A stretch of 64,000 nt of DNA from Clostridia bacterium (GTDB lineage: Bacteria; Bacillota; Clostridia; Oscillospirales; CAG-272). Location: NCBI GenBank assembly GCA_017942005.1, contig JAGAVJ010000013.1, forward strand, positions 62,001-126,000, given 5' to 3'. The notes under the pieces were generated by a model, which was given only the letters and a program-made list of their open reading frames with translations, searched no databases and was not told where the DNA came from. Below are positions 1 to 7,819 of the stretch, piece after piece. Numbering within the stretch: position 1 is the stretch's first letter; each line of letters starts with the position of its first letter. Made by a program: the position numbers and the translations under genes.

Positions 1-1
1 C

Positions 2-820
2 CGCTGTGCTGCAAACGCTGCAAAGGGCAAAGAATACTGTTCCAAAATCTGCTGTATGTATACCGCAAAGCATGCGATGCTCGTCCGTGATAAATATCCG
101 GATACGGATGTGTATGTCTTTTACATTGATGTCCGTACGCCAGGCAAAAACTTTGATGAATTCTATCGCCGTGCAGTAGAAGAATACGGCGTCCACTACA
201 TCAAAGGTATGGTCGGCAAAATTACGCCGGAAAACGGAAAACTGAAGGTTCAGGGTTCTGATCTGATTGCAGACAAGCAGCTGCACATTGATGCAGATCT
301 GGTTGTGCTTGCCGCCGCCATTGAGCCGGATAAGTCCGCGCGGCCGCTTGCTACCATGCTGACCGCATCTATGGATACCAACGACTTCTTTACAGAAGCA
401 CATCCCAAGCTGCGTCCGGTGGAATCTCCCACCGCCGGCATTTTCCTCTCCGGTACATGCCAGGGACCCAAAGATATTCCGGAAACCGTTTCTCAGGCAA
501 GTGCTGCAGCCGCAAAGGTAATCGGACTTTTGTCAAAGAACACCCTGAAAGGCAACCCGTGTGTCGCACAATCTGACGAATGGATGTGCAACGGCTGCTC
601 TTCCTGTGCAAATGTATGCCCATATGGCGCAATCACATATGAAAACAAAGAATTCCGTATGCCGGATCGTTCAACCAAAGTCCGCCGTATCGCAAAGGTA
701 AATCCGGCGGTATGTCAAGGCTGCGGCGCATGCACTGTTGCCTGCCCATCCGGCGCAATGGATTTGAACGGCTTTAAAAACAACCAGATTATGGCGGAGG
801 TGGACGCAATATGCAAGTAA
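2..820 (+). CDS. hdrA: HdrA-like FAD/iron-sulfur electron-bifurcating subunit, C-terminal part (5' truncated by window edge)
   Basis: The frame is open from the first bases of the window, so only the last 272 residues are visible. They include the HdrA-type Cys-rich segment YCSKICCMYTAKHA near visible residues 12-25, a Rossmann-like remainder, and two 4Fe-4S motifs (CNGCSSCANVC near 196 and CQGCGACTVAC near 238). In this family HdrA carries the bifurcating FAD and passes electrons to ferredoxin and to a partner reductase in the cytoplasm. The stop overlaps the start of the next gene by 10 nt, and the whole downstream operon is redox-related. No hdrB or hdrC is seen in the window, so the usual heterodisulfide module is missing or lies upstream. 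The family call is secure; the N-terminal part cannot be judged. Confidence 0.93.
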   Translation, partial: RCAANAAKGKEYCSKICCMYTAKHAMLVRDKYPDTDVYVFYIDVRTPGKNFDEFYRRAVEEYGVHYIKGMVGKITPENGKLKVQGSDLIADKQLHIDADLVVLAAAIEPDKSARPLATMLTASMDTNDFFTEAHPKLRPVESPTAGIFLSGTCQGPKDIPETVSQASAAAAKVIGLLSKNTLKGNPCVAQSDEWMCNGCSSCANVCPYGAITYENKEFRMPDRSTKVRRIAKVNPAVCQGCGACTVACPSGAMDLNGFKNNQIMAEVDAICK

Positions 821-1254
821 ACGAAAACAACGAATTCCGCCCGAAAATTGTTGCATTCTGCTGCAACTGGTGCTCCTATGCGGGCGCTGACCTTGCAGGC
901 AACAACCGTCTTGCTTATCCGGCGGATATTAAAATCATCCGCGTTCCCTGCTCCTGCCGCGTCAACCCGATGTTCATTCTGCGTGCATTTCAGCGCGGTG
1001 CAGACGGTGTGATTCTGTGCGGATGTCATCCCGGCGACTGCCACTATACCTCCGGAAACTATTATACACGCCGCCGTATGGCCATGCTGTTCTCGATGCT
1101 GAATTACCTCGGCATTGAAAAGGAACGCACCCGTGTCGAATGGGTTTCCGCAGCAGAAGGTGCAAAGTTCGCTGCAACCATGCAGGATTTTGCAGAAAAG
1201 GTCAAGGCGCTTGGTCCAAATAAAAGACTGGAGGATTTACGATGCAAACAATAA
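811..1254 (+). CDS. flxD: MvhD/FlxD-type 2Fe-2S electron-transfer subunit
   Basis: This 147-residue protein matches the MvhD (methyl-viologen hydrogenase delta) family in length and cysteine pattern: CCNWC at 17-21, PCSC at 46-49 and CGCHPGDC at 70-77. In characterised complexes this subunit carries a 2Fe-2S centre and links HdrA to its electron donor, either a hydrogenase or the Flx module. Here it sits between hdrA and Flx-type genes and overlaps both neighbours (10 nt and 13 nt), which implies translational coupling. No hydrogenase large subunit is visible, so NADH through FlxA is the more likely donor. A Shine-Dalgarno (GGCGGAGG) lies inside the end of hdrA. Confidence 0.93.
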   Translation: MQVNENNEFRPKIVAFCCNWCSYAGADLAGNNRLAYPADIKIIRVPCSCRVNPMFILRAFQRGADGVILCGCHPGDCHYTSGNYYTRRRMAMLFSMLNYLGIEKERTRVEWVSAAEGAKFAATMQDFAEKVKALGPNKRLEDLRCKQ

Positions 1255-2237
1255 CCCGCGATATCCTGCTTGAAAAAGCCGCTTCCCTGCTCGCCTCCGG
1301 GACCGTCAACCGGGTACTTGGATGGAAAAAAGGTGAATTTATCTACGATGTGACGCCTGCGGTTTTCACAAATGCAGAAGATATGTACCGTCATTTTACG
1401 TTTGACTGCTTCTGCGGCGCCAATTTTTCCAAATATTTGATCAAAGAAACGCAGAAGGAAGGGAAAGTGCTTGTATTCCTCAAACCCTGTGACAGCTATT
1501 CCTTCAATCAGCTTTTAACAGAACACCGTTTCGACAGAGAAAAGGTTTATGCCGTCGGCATTCCCTGCGACGGTATGATGGATGCTTCCACAGTCAAAGC
1601 CCTCGCACCCGAGGGATTGACCGGTGCAGAACGAAACGGCGATGCGCTGATTCTTCATACGCTGTACGACGGAGATGTGACCGTATCGTATGCCGATCAT
1701 CTTCCGGATCGCTGCAAGCACTGCAAGAGCAAAAAGGTCGTCGCATATGATGAAATGCTCGGTGAAAACGGTGAGGTTACAGACGCAGGCCGTTTTGATG
1801 AAGTTGCCGCGCTGGAAGCCATGACGGAAGACGAGCGTTTTGCATTCTGGCAGAATGAACTTTCCCGCTGCATCCGCTGCAATGCATGCCGTGACGTATG
1901 CCCGGCATGTACCTGTGAAAAGTGCGTCTTTGACAATCCTGGCTCCGGTGTGGAAAACAAAGCCATTTCCGACCGTTTTGAAGAAAAATTGTTCCACGTC
2001 ATCCGTGCATTCCATGTAGCGGGACGCTGTACGGACTGCGGGGAATGTTCCCGCGTCTGCCCACAGAACATCCCCCTGCATTTATTGAACCGCAAGTTTA
2101 TCTACGATATTGACCGCAATTACGGAGATTACATGGCAGGCGCGGAGGAAGGCTCCCGTGCGCCGCTGGTAAATTATCAAATCGCCGATCCGGAAGCCGG
2201 AGAAGTTGTTTCTGGAGCTGGAGGTGATAAAGTCTGA
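1242..2237 (+). CDS. flxC: FlxC-like 4Fe-4S protein
   Basis: A 331-residue soluble iron-sulfur protein. The N-terminal half has a DCFCG segment near residue 55, KPCDSYS near 81 and CKHC near 158, resembling the FrhB/FdhB-like part of FlxC proteins. The C-terminal half has two 4Fe-4S motifs, CIRCNACRDVCPACTCEKC from 210 and CTDCGECSRVCPQN from 263. In Flx-Hdr complexes it carries electrons between the NADH-oxidising FlxA/FlxB side and MvhD/HdrA. The start overlaps flxD by 13 nt and follows an AGGAGG-like site. Its TGA stop lies inside the first hairpin of the intercistronic element that precedes flxB. The FlxC assignment rests on context and cysteine layout more than on a unique motif. Confidence 0.82.
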   Translation: MQTITRDILLEKAASLLASGTVNRVLGWKKGEFIYDVTPAVFTNAEDMYRHFTFDCFCGANFSKYLIKETQKEGKVLVFLKPCDSYSFNQLLTEHRFDREKVYAVGIPCDGMMDASTVKALAPEGLTGAERNGDALILHTLYDGDVTVSYADHLPDRCKHCKSKKVVAYDEMLGENGEVTDAGRFDEVAALEAMTEDERFAFWQNELSRCIRCNACRDVCPACTCEKCVFDNPGSGVENKAISDRFEEKLFHVIRAFHVAGRCTDCGECSRVCPQNIPLHLLNRKFIYDIDRNYGDYMAGAEEGSRAPLVNYQIADPEAGEVVSGAGGDKV

Positions 2238-2328
2238 AAAAACTTTTTCAGACTGTGTTTTGTGACTTCGTCACAACTCCACAAAGAAAGGAAAACTTCG
2301 CTTGCGCGAAGTTATGGTAATAAGCATG
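2231..2328 (+). promoter_or_regulatory. Intercistronic leader element with hairpin between RBS and start (copy for flxB)
   Basis: Between flxC and flxB lie, in order: an inverted repeat AGTCTGAAAAA/TTTTTCAGACT (2231-2254); a short palindrome TTGTGACTTCGTCACAA (2260-2276); ACTCCACA; the ribosome-binding site AGAAAGGA (2285-2292); a perfect 8-bp stem AACTTCGC/GCGAAGTT with a 4-nt loop (2294-2313); and then ATG at 2314 and a second in-frame ATG at 2326. The same order recurs before pdxK, the thioredoxin gene, the zinc-ribbon gene and, less completely, others. The function is unknown; translation control or mRNA processing are inferences. Confidence 0.75.
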
Positions 2329-3384
2329 ATGAAAAAATGCGCAAAATCCAATTTGACTGCACTTCTGCATGCACTTTCCGTATATGCGCCTCTGTATCTG
2401 CCTGTGAATGGAAACGGAAAGGATACCCGTGCAAAATACACCCGCTATGAAGACGGTATGGTATACAGCACCGATTTGAATACGGTACGCTCTGCAAAGG
2501 ACTTCTTCTTTCCGCAAACCGAAAACCTTGTGAACTTTAAGGTAGAAGGCAAAAACATTGAAATCATTGACCCGCGTACAGAAGAGGAGGATTTTATCCT
2601 GTTCGGCGTCCGCGCATGTGATTTTAAAAGCTTTGATGTTCTTGACCGCGTTTTTCTCTCTGAACCTGTGGACAGCTACTATGCTTCACGCCGCGCACAC
2701 GGCATCATCTTTACAATGGCATGTACCCGTCCTGCGGAAACCTGCTTCTGCACCACCTTCGGCATCAATCCCGCGGAACCGGCAGGCGACGTTTCCTGTT
2801 ATATGACGGAAGCAGATTTGTACCTTGATGCAAAAACGGAACGCGGTGAAGCGATTCTTGCAAAACTCGAAGATCTTCTCACCGATACCGACAGCACCGA
2901 TATCAAAACTGTGGAAGATCAGAAAACGTGTATTGCTTCCCGTATGGAAAAGCTTCCGCTTGCCGCTCTTTCCACAGAAAAATTCGGCGGCGACAAACTG
3001 GATACCCTATTCGATGATCCCCGCTGGGAATCTTTATCGGAGGCATGTCTTGCATGCGGTACCTGTACTTATGTATGTCCGACCTGTCAATGCTATGATA
3101 TCAAGGATTTCAATACCGGACACGGTGTCTGCCGCTTCCGCTACTGGGACAGCTGCATGTATTCAGAATTTACAAAAATGTCGGCAGGTCAGCCGCGTCT
3201 GACACAAATGCAGCGCTTCCGCCAGCGCTTCATGCACAAGCTGGTTTACTATCCGGCAAACAATGACGGTCTGTTCAGCTGTGTCGGCTGCGGACGCTGT
3301 CTTGCATCCTGCCCGATTTCCATGAACATCGTAAAGGTCATGAAAACATTCAGTGAGGAGGTTTCCGACAATGGCAGCAAATAA
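2326..3384 (+). CDS. flxB: FlxB-like 4Fe-4S subunit (AsrA/sulfhydrogenase-beta family)
   Basis: A 352-residue protein of the AsrA-like family. It has the characteristic ACTRPAETCFC segment near 132-142 and two C-terminal 4Fe-4S motifs, CLACGTCTYVCPTCQC from about 241 and CVGCGRCLASCP from about 320. FlxB proteins relay electrons from the flavin of FlxA to FlxC. The chosen start is the second of two in-frame ATGs (2314 and 2326), because equivalent genes without the hairpin keep only the downstream ATG; beginning at 2314 would add MVIS. It overlaps flxA by 14 nt. An alternative TTG at 2302 lies in the hairpin loop and is unlikely. Confidence 0.88.
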   Translation: MMKKCAKSNLTALLHALSVYAPLYLPVNGNGKDTRAKYTRYEDGMVYSTDLNTVRSAKDFFFPQTENLVNFKVEGKNIEIIDPRTEEEDFILFGVRACDFKSFDVLDRVFLSEPVDSYYASRRAHGIIFTMACTRPAETCFCTTFGINPAEPAGDVSCYMTEADLYLDAKTERGEAILAKLEDLLTDTDSTDIKTVEDQKTCIASRMEKLPLAALSTEKFGGDKLDTLFDDPRWESLSEACLACGTCTYVCPTCQCYDIKDFNTGHGVCRFRYWDSCMYSEFTKMSAGQPRLTQMQRFRQRFMHKLVYYPANNDGLFSCVGCGRCLASCPISMNIVKVMKTFSEEVSDNGSK

Positions 3385-4213
3385 TCGCCCTGAAACACTC
3401 ATTCCGAAGCTTGGCGTTGTCACGGATATCCGTATCGATACCCCTGATGTCAAAACCTTCCGCGTCGTTACACCGGACGGTAAAAAAGCATTCGACCACA
3501 AACCCGGACAGTGCGCAATGCTCTCCATCCCCGGCGTCGGAGAAGCGATGTTTTCCATTACCTCTTCCCCGACAAATGAAGAATACATGGAATTTTCCAT
3601 CAAAAAATGCGGTTGTCTGACCGACTGGCTGCACGCAATGGAGGTCGGACAGCAGATCACCATCCGCGGACCATATGGCAATGCATTCCCAGTGGATACT
3701 GCGTTTGTCGGTCAGAATCTGCTCTTTATCGCAGGCGGTATCGGTCTTGCGCCGCTCCGTTCTGTCATCAACTATGTCCGTCATTACCGCGACCGTTATG
3801 GCCGTGTGGATATCGTTTACGGCTCCCGATCCATGCACGATCTCGTTGATTATGAAGAAATCATTCACGAATGGTGCGCAGAAGAAGGAATTCAGGTTCA
3901 TTTAACCATTGACCGCGCACAGGACGGCTGGGACGGTCACGTCGGGTTCGTTCCGAATTATGTCACAGAGCTTGACTTTCATCCCGACTGTATCGGCGTC
4001 ATCTGCGGTCCCCCCATTATGATCAAGTTCACCTTATCTGCACTTGAAAAAATGGGTTTTTCAAAAGATCAGGTGTATACCACCATGGAAATGCGCATGA
4101 AATGCGGAATCGGCAAATGCGGCAGATGCAATATCGGCAACAAGTATGTCTGCAAAGACGGTCCGGTTTTCCGGTTTGATCAGCTGGATGAGCTGCCGGA
4201 AGAATACGATTAA
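3371..4213 (+). CDS. flxA: FlxA-like FAD/NAD(P)H-binding subunit (AsrB/ferredoxin reductase fold)
   Basis: A 280-residue ferredoxin-reductase-fold protein. It has an FAD-binding region with RGPYGN near 99-104, an NAD(P)-binding loop GGIGLAPLRS near 122-131, and a C-terminal CGIGKCGRCNIG...C cluster typical of the 2Fe-2S site in AsrB and dihydroorotate-dehydrogenase electron-transfer subunits. In Flx complexes this is the NADH-oxidising entry point. The start at 3371 has a GAGGAGG site about 9 nt upstream and fits the family N-terminus; the longer frame from 3353 lacks that spacing. It overlaps flxB by 14 nt. The family is confident; NADH rather than NADPH is assumed from the characterised Flx enzymes. 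Confidence 0.9.
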   Translation: MAANNRPETLIPKLGVVTDIRIDTPDVKTFRVVTPDGKKAFDHKPGQCAMLSIPGVGEAMFSITSSPTNEEYMEFSIKKCGCLTDWLHAMEVGQQITIRGPYGNAFPVDTAFVGQNLLFIAGGIGLAPLRSVINYVRHYRDRYGRVDIVYGSRSMHDLVDYEEIIHEWCAEEGIQVHLTIDRAQDGWDGHVGFVPNYVTELDFHPDCIGVICGPPIMIKFTLSALEKMGFSKDQVYTTMEMRMKCGIGKCGRCNIGNKYVCKDGPVFRFDQLDELPEEYD

Positions 4214-4253
4214 AAAAATCCGCTGTTCCTAAAAACATTCTCAATTCCACAAA

Positions 4254-4318
4254 AGAAAGGAGATAACATTTTATATATTCCTGCAAATGCCGGATATATA
4301 AAAGTTATGGTCATTATG
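4254..4318 (+). promoter_or_regulatory. RBS plus long stem-loop before the start codon (frdB-like gene)
   Basis: GAAAGGAG (4255-4262) is followed by a stem TTTTATATAT (4269-4278) pairing perfectly with ATATATAAAA (4294-4303). It is extended by AAC/GTT with one bulged A, and the stem ends directly at ATG 4307. A second in-frame ATG lies at 4316 and a third at 4325. The arms share no sequence with the flxB hairpin, but the position and pairing are the same. The upstream AATTCCACA matches the ACTCCACA box of the longer copies. Confidence 0.65.
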
Positions 4319-4990
4319 GAAACTATGGTAACGATCTACCTGTTCGGCAAAGCGTATCAGGTACCGGATAACTTGACAATCATGCGTGCGATGGAATACT
4401 CCGGGTATCAGCTGGTGCGCGGCTGCGGCTGCCGAAACGGCTTCTGCGGCGCCTGTGCAACCATCTACCGTATCAAGGGACAAACAGAATTAAAAACCTG
4501 TCTTGCCTGCCAGACAAAAGTAGAAGAGGGCATGTACATTGCAACCCTTCCGTTCTTCCCGCTCGTCAAGCAGGTCTATGATATCAATAACATCAAACCG
4601 ACAGAACAGATTATGATGCAGCTGTACCCCGAAATTTACGCATGCATCGGCTGCAACGCCTGCACAAAATCCTGTACACAGGGTTTGAACGTCATGCAGT
4701 ATATCGCGTATGCACAGCGCGGTGAATTTGATAAATGTGCAGAAGAATCCTTTGACTGTGTCATGTGCGGCGTCTGTTCCTCCCGCTGCCCGGCGGGAAT
4801 CTCTCATCCGCAGGTAGCAATGCTTGCGCGCCGTCTCAACGGAAAATATCTCGCTCCGAAGTCCGCACATCTGGACGAAAGAGTGCGCGAGATCAAAGAC
4901 GGAACCTTCACAGAGCTGCTGGAAGCACTGATGCAGAAGCCGATTTCCGAAATGAAGGAACTGTACAACAACCGTGAGATTGAAAAATAA
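4316..4990 (+). CDS. Fumarate-reductase-type iron-sulfur subunit (2Fe-2S plus two 4Fe-4S)
   Basis: A 224-residue protein. An N-terminal plant-type 2Fe-2S domain has Cys 37, 39, 44 and 47 (CGCRNGFCGAC) plus C62 and C65. A helical domain follows with two 4Fe-4S motifs, CIGCNACTKSC (110-120) and CVMCGVCSSRC (148-158). The order matches SdhB/FrdB and TfrB-type subunits, but there is no CCG (HdrB-like) domain and no membrane anchor gene nearby, so the enzyme should be soluble. It would connect the HdrA/Flx module to the flavoprotein encoded next. Start choice is uncertain among ATGs at 4307, 4316 and 4325. Confidence 0.85.
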   Translation: METMVTIYLFGKAYQVPDNLTIMRAMEYSGYQLVRGCGCRNGFCGACATIYRIKGQTELKTCLACQTKVEEGMYIATLPFFPLVKQVYDINNIKPTEQIMMQLYPEIYACIGCNACTKSCTQGLNVMQYIAYAQRGEFDKCAEESFDCVMCGVCSSRCPAGISHPQVAMLARRLNGKYLAPKSAHLDERVREIKDGTFTELLEALMQKPISEMKELYNNREIEK

Positions 4991-5006
4991 GGAGGGTTTT
5001 CGATAT

Positions 5007-6614
5007 ATGTATCCCAATCAGTATGAAGCGTCTCTGAAGCTTGTTGAAGCCGCCAGAGAACAGAACATCGCATACACTCCCAATCGCATGACCGCAGAGG
5101 AAAAGGAAACGCTGCTTGCGACATACCACCCCGATTACCGCAAAGAAGAATTTTCTACCCTTGCATTCGGTCCGAATCAAGGGGAACAGGTACCGCATGA
5201 GCTTTGCGAAATGCTTCAGGCACACAGCCGCATCAAGGCAGAGGATGTCGATTTGACCAATCCTGCATATGATGTTGATGTTTTAATCATCGGCGGCGGC
5301 GGTGCAGGTTCTTCTGCCGCCATTGAAGCGCATGAAGCAGGCGCCAATGTGATGATCGTCACAAAGCTGCGCATCGGCGATGCAAACACGATGATGGCAG
5401 AAGGCGGTATTCAGGCAGCAGACAAACCGAATGACAGTCCGGCAATTCACTATCTGGACGCATTTGGCGGCGGTCATTTTGCTGCAAAGCCAGAACTTTT
5501 ATCAAAGCTTGTGACCGAAGCCCCGGAAGCCATTCAGTGGCTGGACGCACTCGGCGTAGAATTTGACAAATCCCCAGACGGTACGATGATTACAACGCAC
5601 GGCGGCGGTACCTCCCGAAAACGGATGCATGCAGCAAAGGACTATTCCGGCGCGGAAATCATGCGTACCCTGCGTGATGAGGTATTGAACCGCGGTATTC
5701 CCGTGATTGATTTTACAGCAGCGCTGGAATTGATCCTCGACGAAAACGGTCACGCTGCCGGCGCAGTCCTGAAAAATATGGAAACCGGGGAGCTATATGT
5801 CGCAAAAGCAAAAACGGTTATCCTTGCAACCGGCGGCGCCGGACGGATGCACTATCAGGGCTTCCCTACCTCCAATCACTACGGTGCAACTGCTGACGGT
5901 CTGGTACTTGGCTACCGTGCCGGAGCAAAACTTTTATATGCGGATACCCTGCAATACCACCCGACCGGAGCAGCGTTCCCGGAGCAGATTTTCGGTGCGC
6001 TTGTCACAGAAAAGGTACGGTCCCTTGGTGCAAAGCTGATCGGCGCAGATGGTACGGTCTTCATGCACCCGCTGGAGACCCGTGACGTCGCTGCGGCATC
6101 TATTATTCGTGAATGCTCCGACAGACACAATGGGGTTGCAACGCCCTCCGGCTTTGGTGTCTGGCTTGACACACCGATGATTGAGAAAATCGGCGGAGAA
6201 GGCACCATTGAAGCCCGCATTCCTGCAATGATGCGGATGTTTGGCAAGTACGGCATTGATATCCGGCGGGAACCGATCCTCGTTTACCCGACACTGCATT
6301 ACCAGAACGGCGGTCTTGACATCACAGACGACTGCATGACCACAAACGTGGAAAATCTGTTTGCCGCCGGTGAAGTGGTGGGCGGTATTCACGGACGCAA
6401 CCGTCTGATGGGCAATTCCCTGCTCGATATCATCGTCTTTGGTCGTTCTGCCGGTAAAAACGCAGCTGCCCGGGCAAAGGAAACCAAGGTTGGCACCCTG
6501 ACACTGGAACATATTGCAAAATTCGATGCCGCACGAAAGGCAGCGGGCATCGAAACCGATGCAGTCTCCCCCAAGCTTCTTCCCTCGTATACCGGACAGA
6601 AAAGCGGTATTTAA
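5007..6614 (+). CDS. Fumarate reductase/succinate dehydrogenase-type flavoprotein
   Basis: A 535-residue flavoprotein with a Rossmann FAD motif IIGGGGAGSSAA at 94-105. The conserved FrdA substrate residues all appear: His in YHPTGA, Arg in TEKVRSLGA, His in HYQNGG, and Arg in GRNRLMGNSLLD after AAGEVVGG. This supports fumarate or a similar dicarboxylate as substrate. An unusual extension of about 85 residues precedes the FAD motif. The gene starts 16 nt after the iron-sulfur subunit stop, with GGAGGG at 4991 and 10 nt spacing. No cytochrome b or membrane anchor subunit follows. The likely role is the terminal reductase of the HdrA/Flx complex; another enoate substrate cannot be excluded. Confidence 0.87.
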   Translation: MYPNQYEASLKLVEAAREQNIAYTPNRMTAEEKETLLATYHPDYRKEEFSTLAFGPNQGEQVPHELCEMLQAHSRIKAEDVDLTNPAYDVDVLIIGGGGAGSSAAIEAHEAGANVMIVTKLRIGDANTMMAEGGIQAADKPNDSPAIHYLDAFGGGHFAAKPELLSKLVTEAPEAIQWLDALGVEFDKSPDGTMITTHGGGTSRKRMHAAKDYSGAEIMRTLRDEVLNRGIPVIDFTAALELILDENGHAAGAVLKNMETGELYVAKAKTVILATGGAGRMHYQGFPTSNHYGATADGLVLGYRAGAKLLYADTLQYHPTGAAFPEQIFGALVTEKVRSLGAKLIGADGTVFMHPLETRDVAAASIIRECSDRHNGVATPSGFGVWLDTPMIEKIGGEGTIEARIPAMMRMFGKYGIDIRREPILVYPTLHYQNGGLDITDDCMTTNVENLFAAGEVVGGIHGRNRLMGNSLLDIIVFGRSAGKNAAARAKETKVGTLTLEHIAKFDAARKAAGIETDAVSPKLLPSYTGQKSGI

Positions 6615-6654
6615 GCGACCTTCTATATTATAATTATTAAAGGCAGTATTTTAC

Positions 6655-6972
6655 ATGGAAAATATAACTGATTTATTGGAAGCCTTGACCATCCTCTGTT
6701 TTGGACTTTCCTGGCCGATTTCTATCCGCAAATCCTTAATTTCACGTACAGCAAAGGGAAAAAGCCTCTTTTTTGAGGTGTTCCTGATTCTCGGTTACGC
6801 ATGCGGCATTGTTCGTAAGATCATTCAGGCAACAGCGCTCGATGCATCCGGATTCCTTTTCTACCTCTCCTTCTTCTTCTATATTCTCAACTTTGTGATG
6901 ATCTCCATTGACATTGGATTGTATTTCCGCAATGTGAAGCTGGACAAAGCAAGAGAAAGCGAACAGAAATAA
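6655..6972 (+). CDS. Small PQ-loop-like membrane protein
   Basis: A 105-residue protein with about three hydrophobic segments and a PQ-loop-like signature (GLSWPISIRKSLISRTAKGKS) around residues 18-38, as in half-size SWEET/PQ-loop proteins. It begins 40 nt after the flavoprotein gene with a modest AAAGG site and ends just before a clear terminator, so it may be the last gene of the redox operon. The substrate is unknown, and a functional link with the reductase is only positional. Confidence 0.7.
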   Translation: MENITDLLEALTILCFGLSWPISIRKSLISRTAKGKSLFFEVFLILGYACGIVRKIIQATALDASGFLFYLSFFFYILNFVMISIDIGLYFRNVKLDKARESEQK

Positions 6973-6986
6973 AAAAAACTTGCATC

Positions 6987-7039
6987 AAAAAAGCCTTCCC
7001 AAACCATGGAACACGTTCCAGGACCGGGAAGGTTTTTTT
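6987..7039 (+). terminator. Rho-independent terminator of the Hdr/Flx operon
   Basis: CCTTCCC (6994-7000) pairs with GGGAAGG (7026-7032) around an inner TGGAA/TTCCA stem, followed by a run of seven T. The A-rich 5' side would also allow weak reverse function. Confidence 0.85.
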
Positions 7040-7050
7040 CTGTATTTAAT

Positions 7051-7127
7051 GTGAGTTCAATGAGGAGATGCTTTTTAAAAAAAGCTCTTCCTCAAACTCC
7101 ACCGCAAAAACTTTTCAGATACAAAAA
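7051..7127 (+). repeat. Left half of the GTGAGTTCGA repeat family (family C, truncated)
   Basis: GTGAGTTCAATGAGGAGATG begins a segment matching the left ends of the copies at 13457 and 43917. It is followed by the hairpin GAGGAGATGCTTTTT/AAAAAAAGCTCTTCCTC and AAACTCCACCGCAAAAACTTTT. The right half is absent; the sequence runs into the end of mntP. Confidence 0.6.
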
Positions 7128-7748
7128 TCAAAAGAATACGCCGGTGATCCAAATTTCAAGTCCGATGGCAATCAAAATAATACCGCCCAATACAGAAGCT
7201 TTTCCGGACAGTTTTGTACCAAACCGTTTTCCGATCATAACACCGCCAAAGCATATGATAAATGTCACAGCAGAAATGATCAGCGCGCATAGAACGGCTG
7301 CAAGGCTTTGATATTCTGCAATGGTAAAGCCCACTGATAATGCATCAATCGAGGTTGCAATTCCCTGTACAACCAGCGTACCAAACCCAAGCGCGGCTGT
7401 CATAGAAACCGCGTTTCCTTCTGTTTTCTGTGCACGATTTGTCTGAATTCCTTCATACAGCATTTTACTGCCGATATAGATAAGCAGTCCAAGCGCAATC
7501 CACGGAATCCATGCTTCAAGCGCCGTAAACAGCCTTGCTAGGTTGTGAACACAGACCCATCCAATCAACGGCATCAATGCTTGAAAAAACGCAAAAACAC
7601 CTGCAATTTGCAGCATTTTGCCCTTTTTCATGTTTGGTTCGGCAAGTCCGTTGGCAAGAGAAACGGAAAACGCATCCATTGCCAAACCAACCCCCAGCAT
7701 TGCACTTTTCATAAAAAATAAAATATCAAATTCCATCCACGGATACAT
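7128..7748 (-). CDS. mntP: Manganese efflux pump MntP
   Basis: A 206-residue, six-helix membrane protein of the MntP (DUF204) family. Two related halves each carry the metal-site motif, GLAMDAFSVSLANG near residue 21 and ATSIDALSVGF near 128. The role is export of Mn2+ from the cytoplasm. The start is either ATG 7748 or ATG 7736 (MEFDILFF); neither has a convincing ribosome-binding site, because the upstream 60 bp is a GGGGAAAACTTTT hairpin repeat. I found no yybP-ykoY Mn riboswitch in the short leader. The gene is flanked on both sides by pieces of the same repeat family. Confidence 0.9.
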   Translation of the reverse strand: MYPWMEFDILFFMKSAMLGVGLAMDAFSVSLANGLAEPNMKKGKMLQIAGVFAFFQALMPLIGWVCVHNLARLFTALEAWIPWIALGLLIYIGSKMLYEGIQTNRAQKTEGNAVSMTAALGFGTLVVQGIATSIDALSVGFTIAEYQSLAAVLCALIISAVTFIICFGGVMIGKRFGTKLSGKASVLGGIILIAIGLEIWITGVFF

Positions 7749-7749
7749 T

Positions 7750-7810
7750 CATGGGGAAAACTTTTCTTTTCAAAAAAAGTTTCCCCAAAACCCCTTTCCA
7801 AAAACTTTAA
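7750..7810 (-). repeat. GGGGAAAACTTTT hairpin repeat (family C right-half type)
   Basis: TGGGGAAAACTTTTCTTTTCAA pairs with AAAAAAAGTTTCCCCA, followed by AACCCCTTTCCAAAAACTTTA. This is the reverse complement of the right-hand hairpin in the copy at 43917-44132. It occupies the whole leader between the EamA gene and the mntP start. Confidence 0.6.
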
Positions 7811-7819
7811 TCCTCTTTT

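Noticed and set aside
2302..2325. TTG at 2302 as the flxB start
   Set aside because: It lies in the loop of the RBS hairpin, and the equivalent position in other copies is not a start codon.
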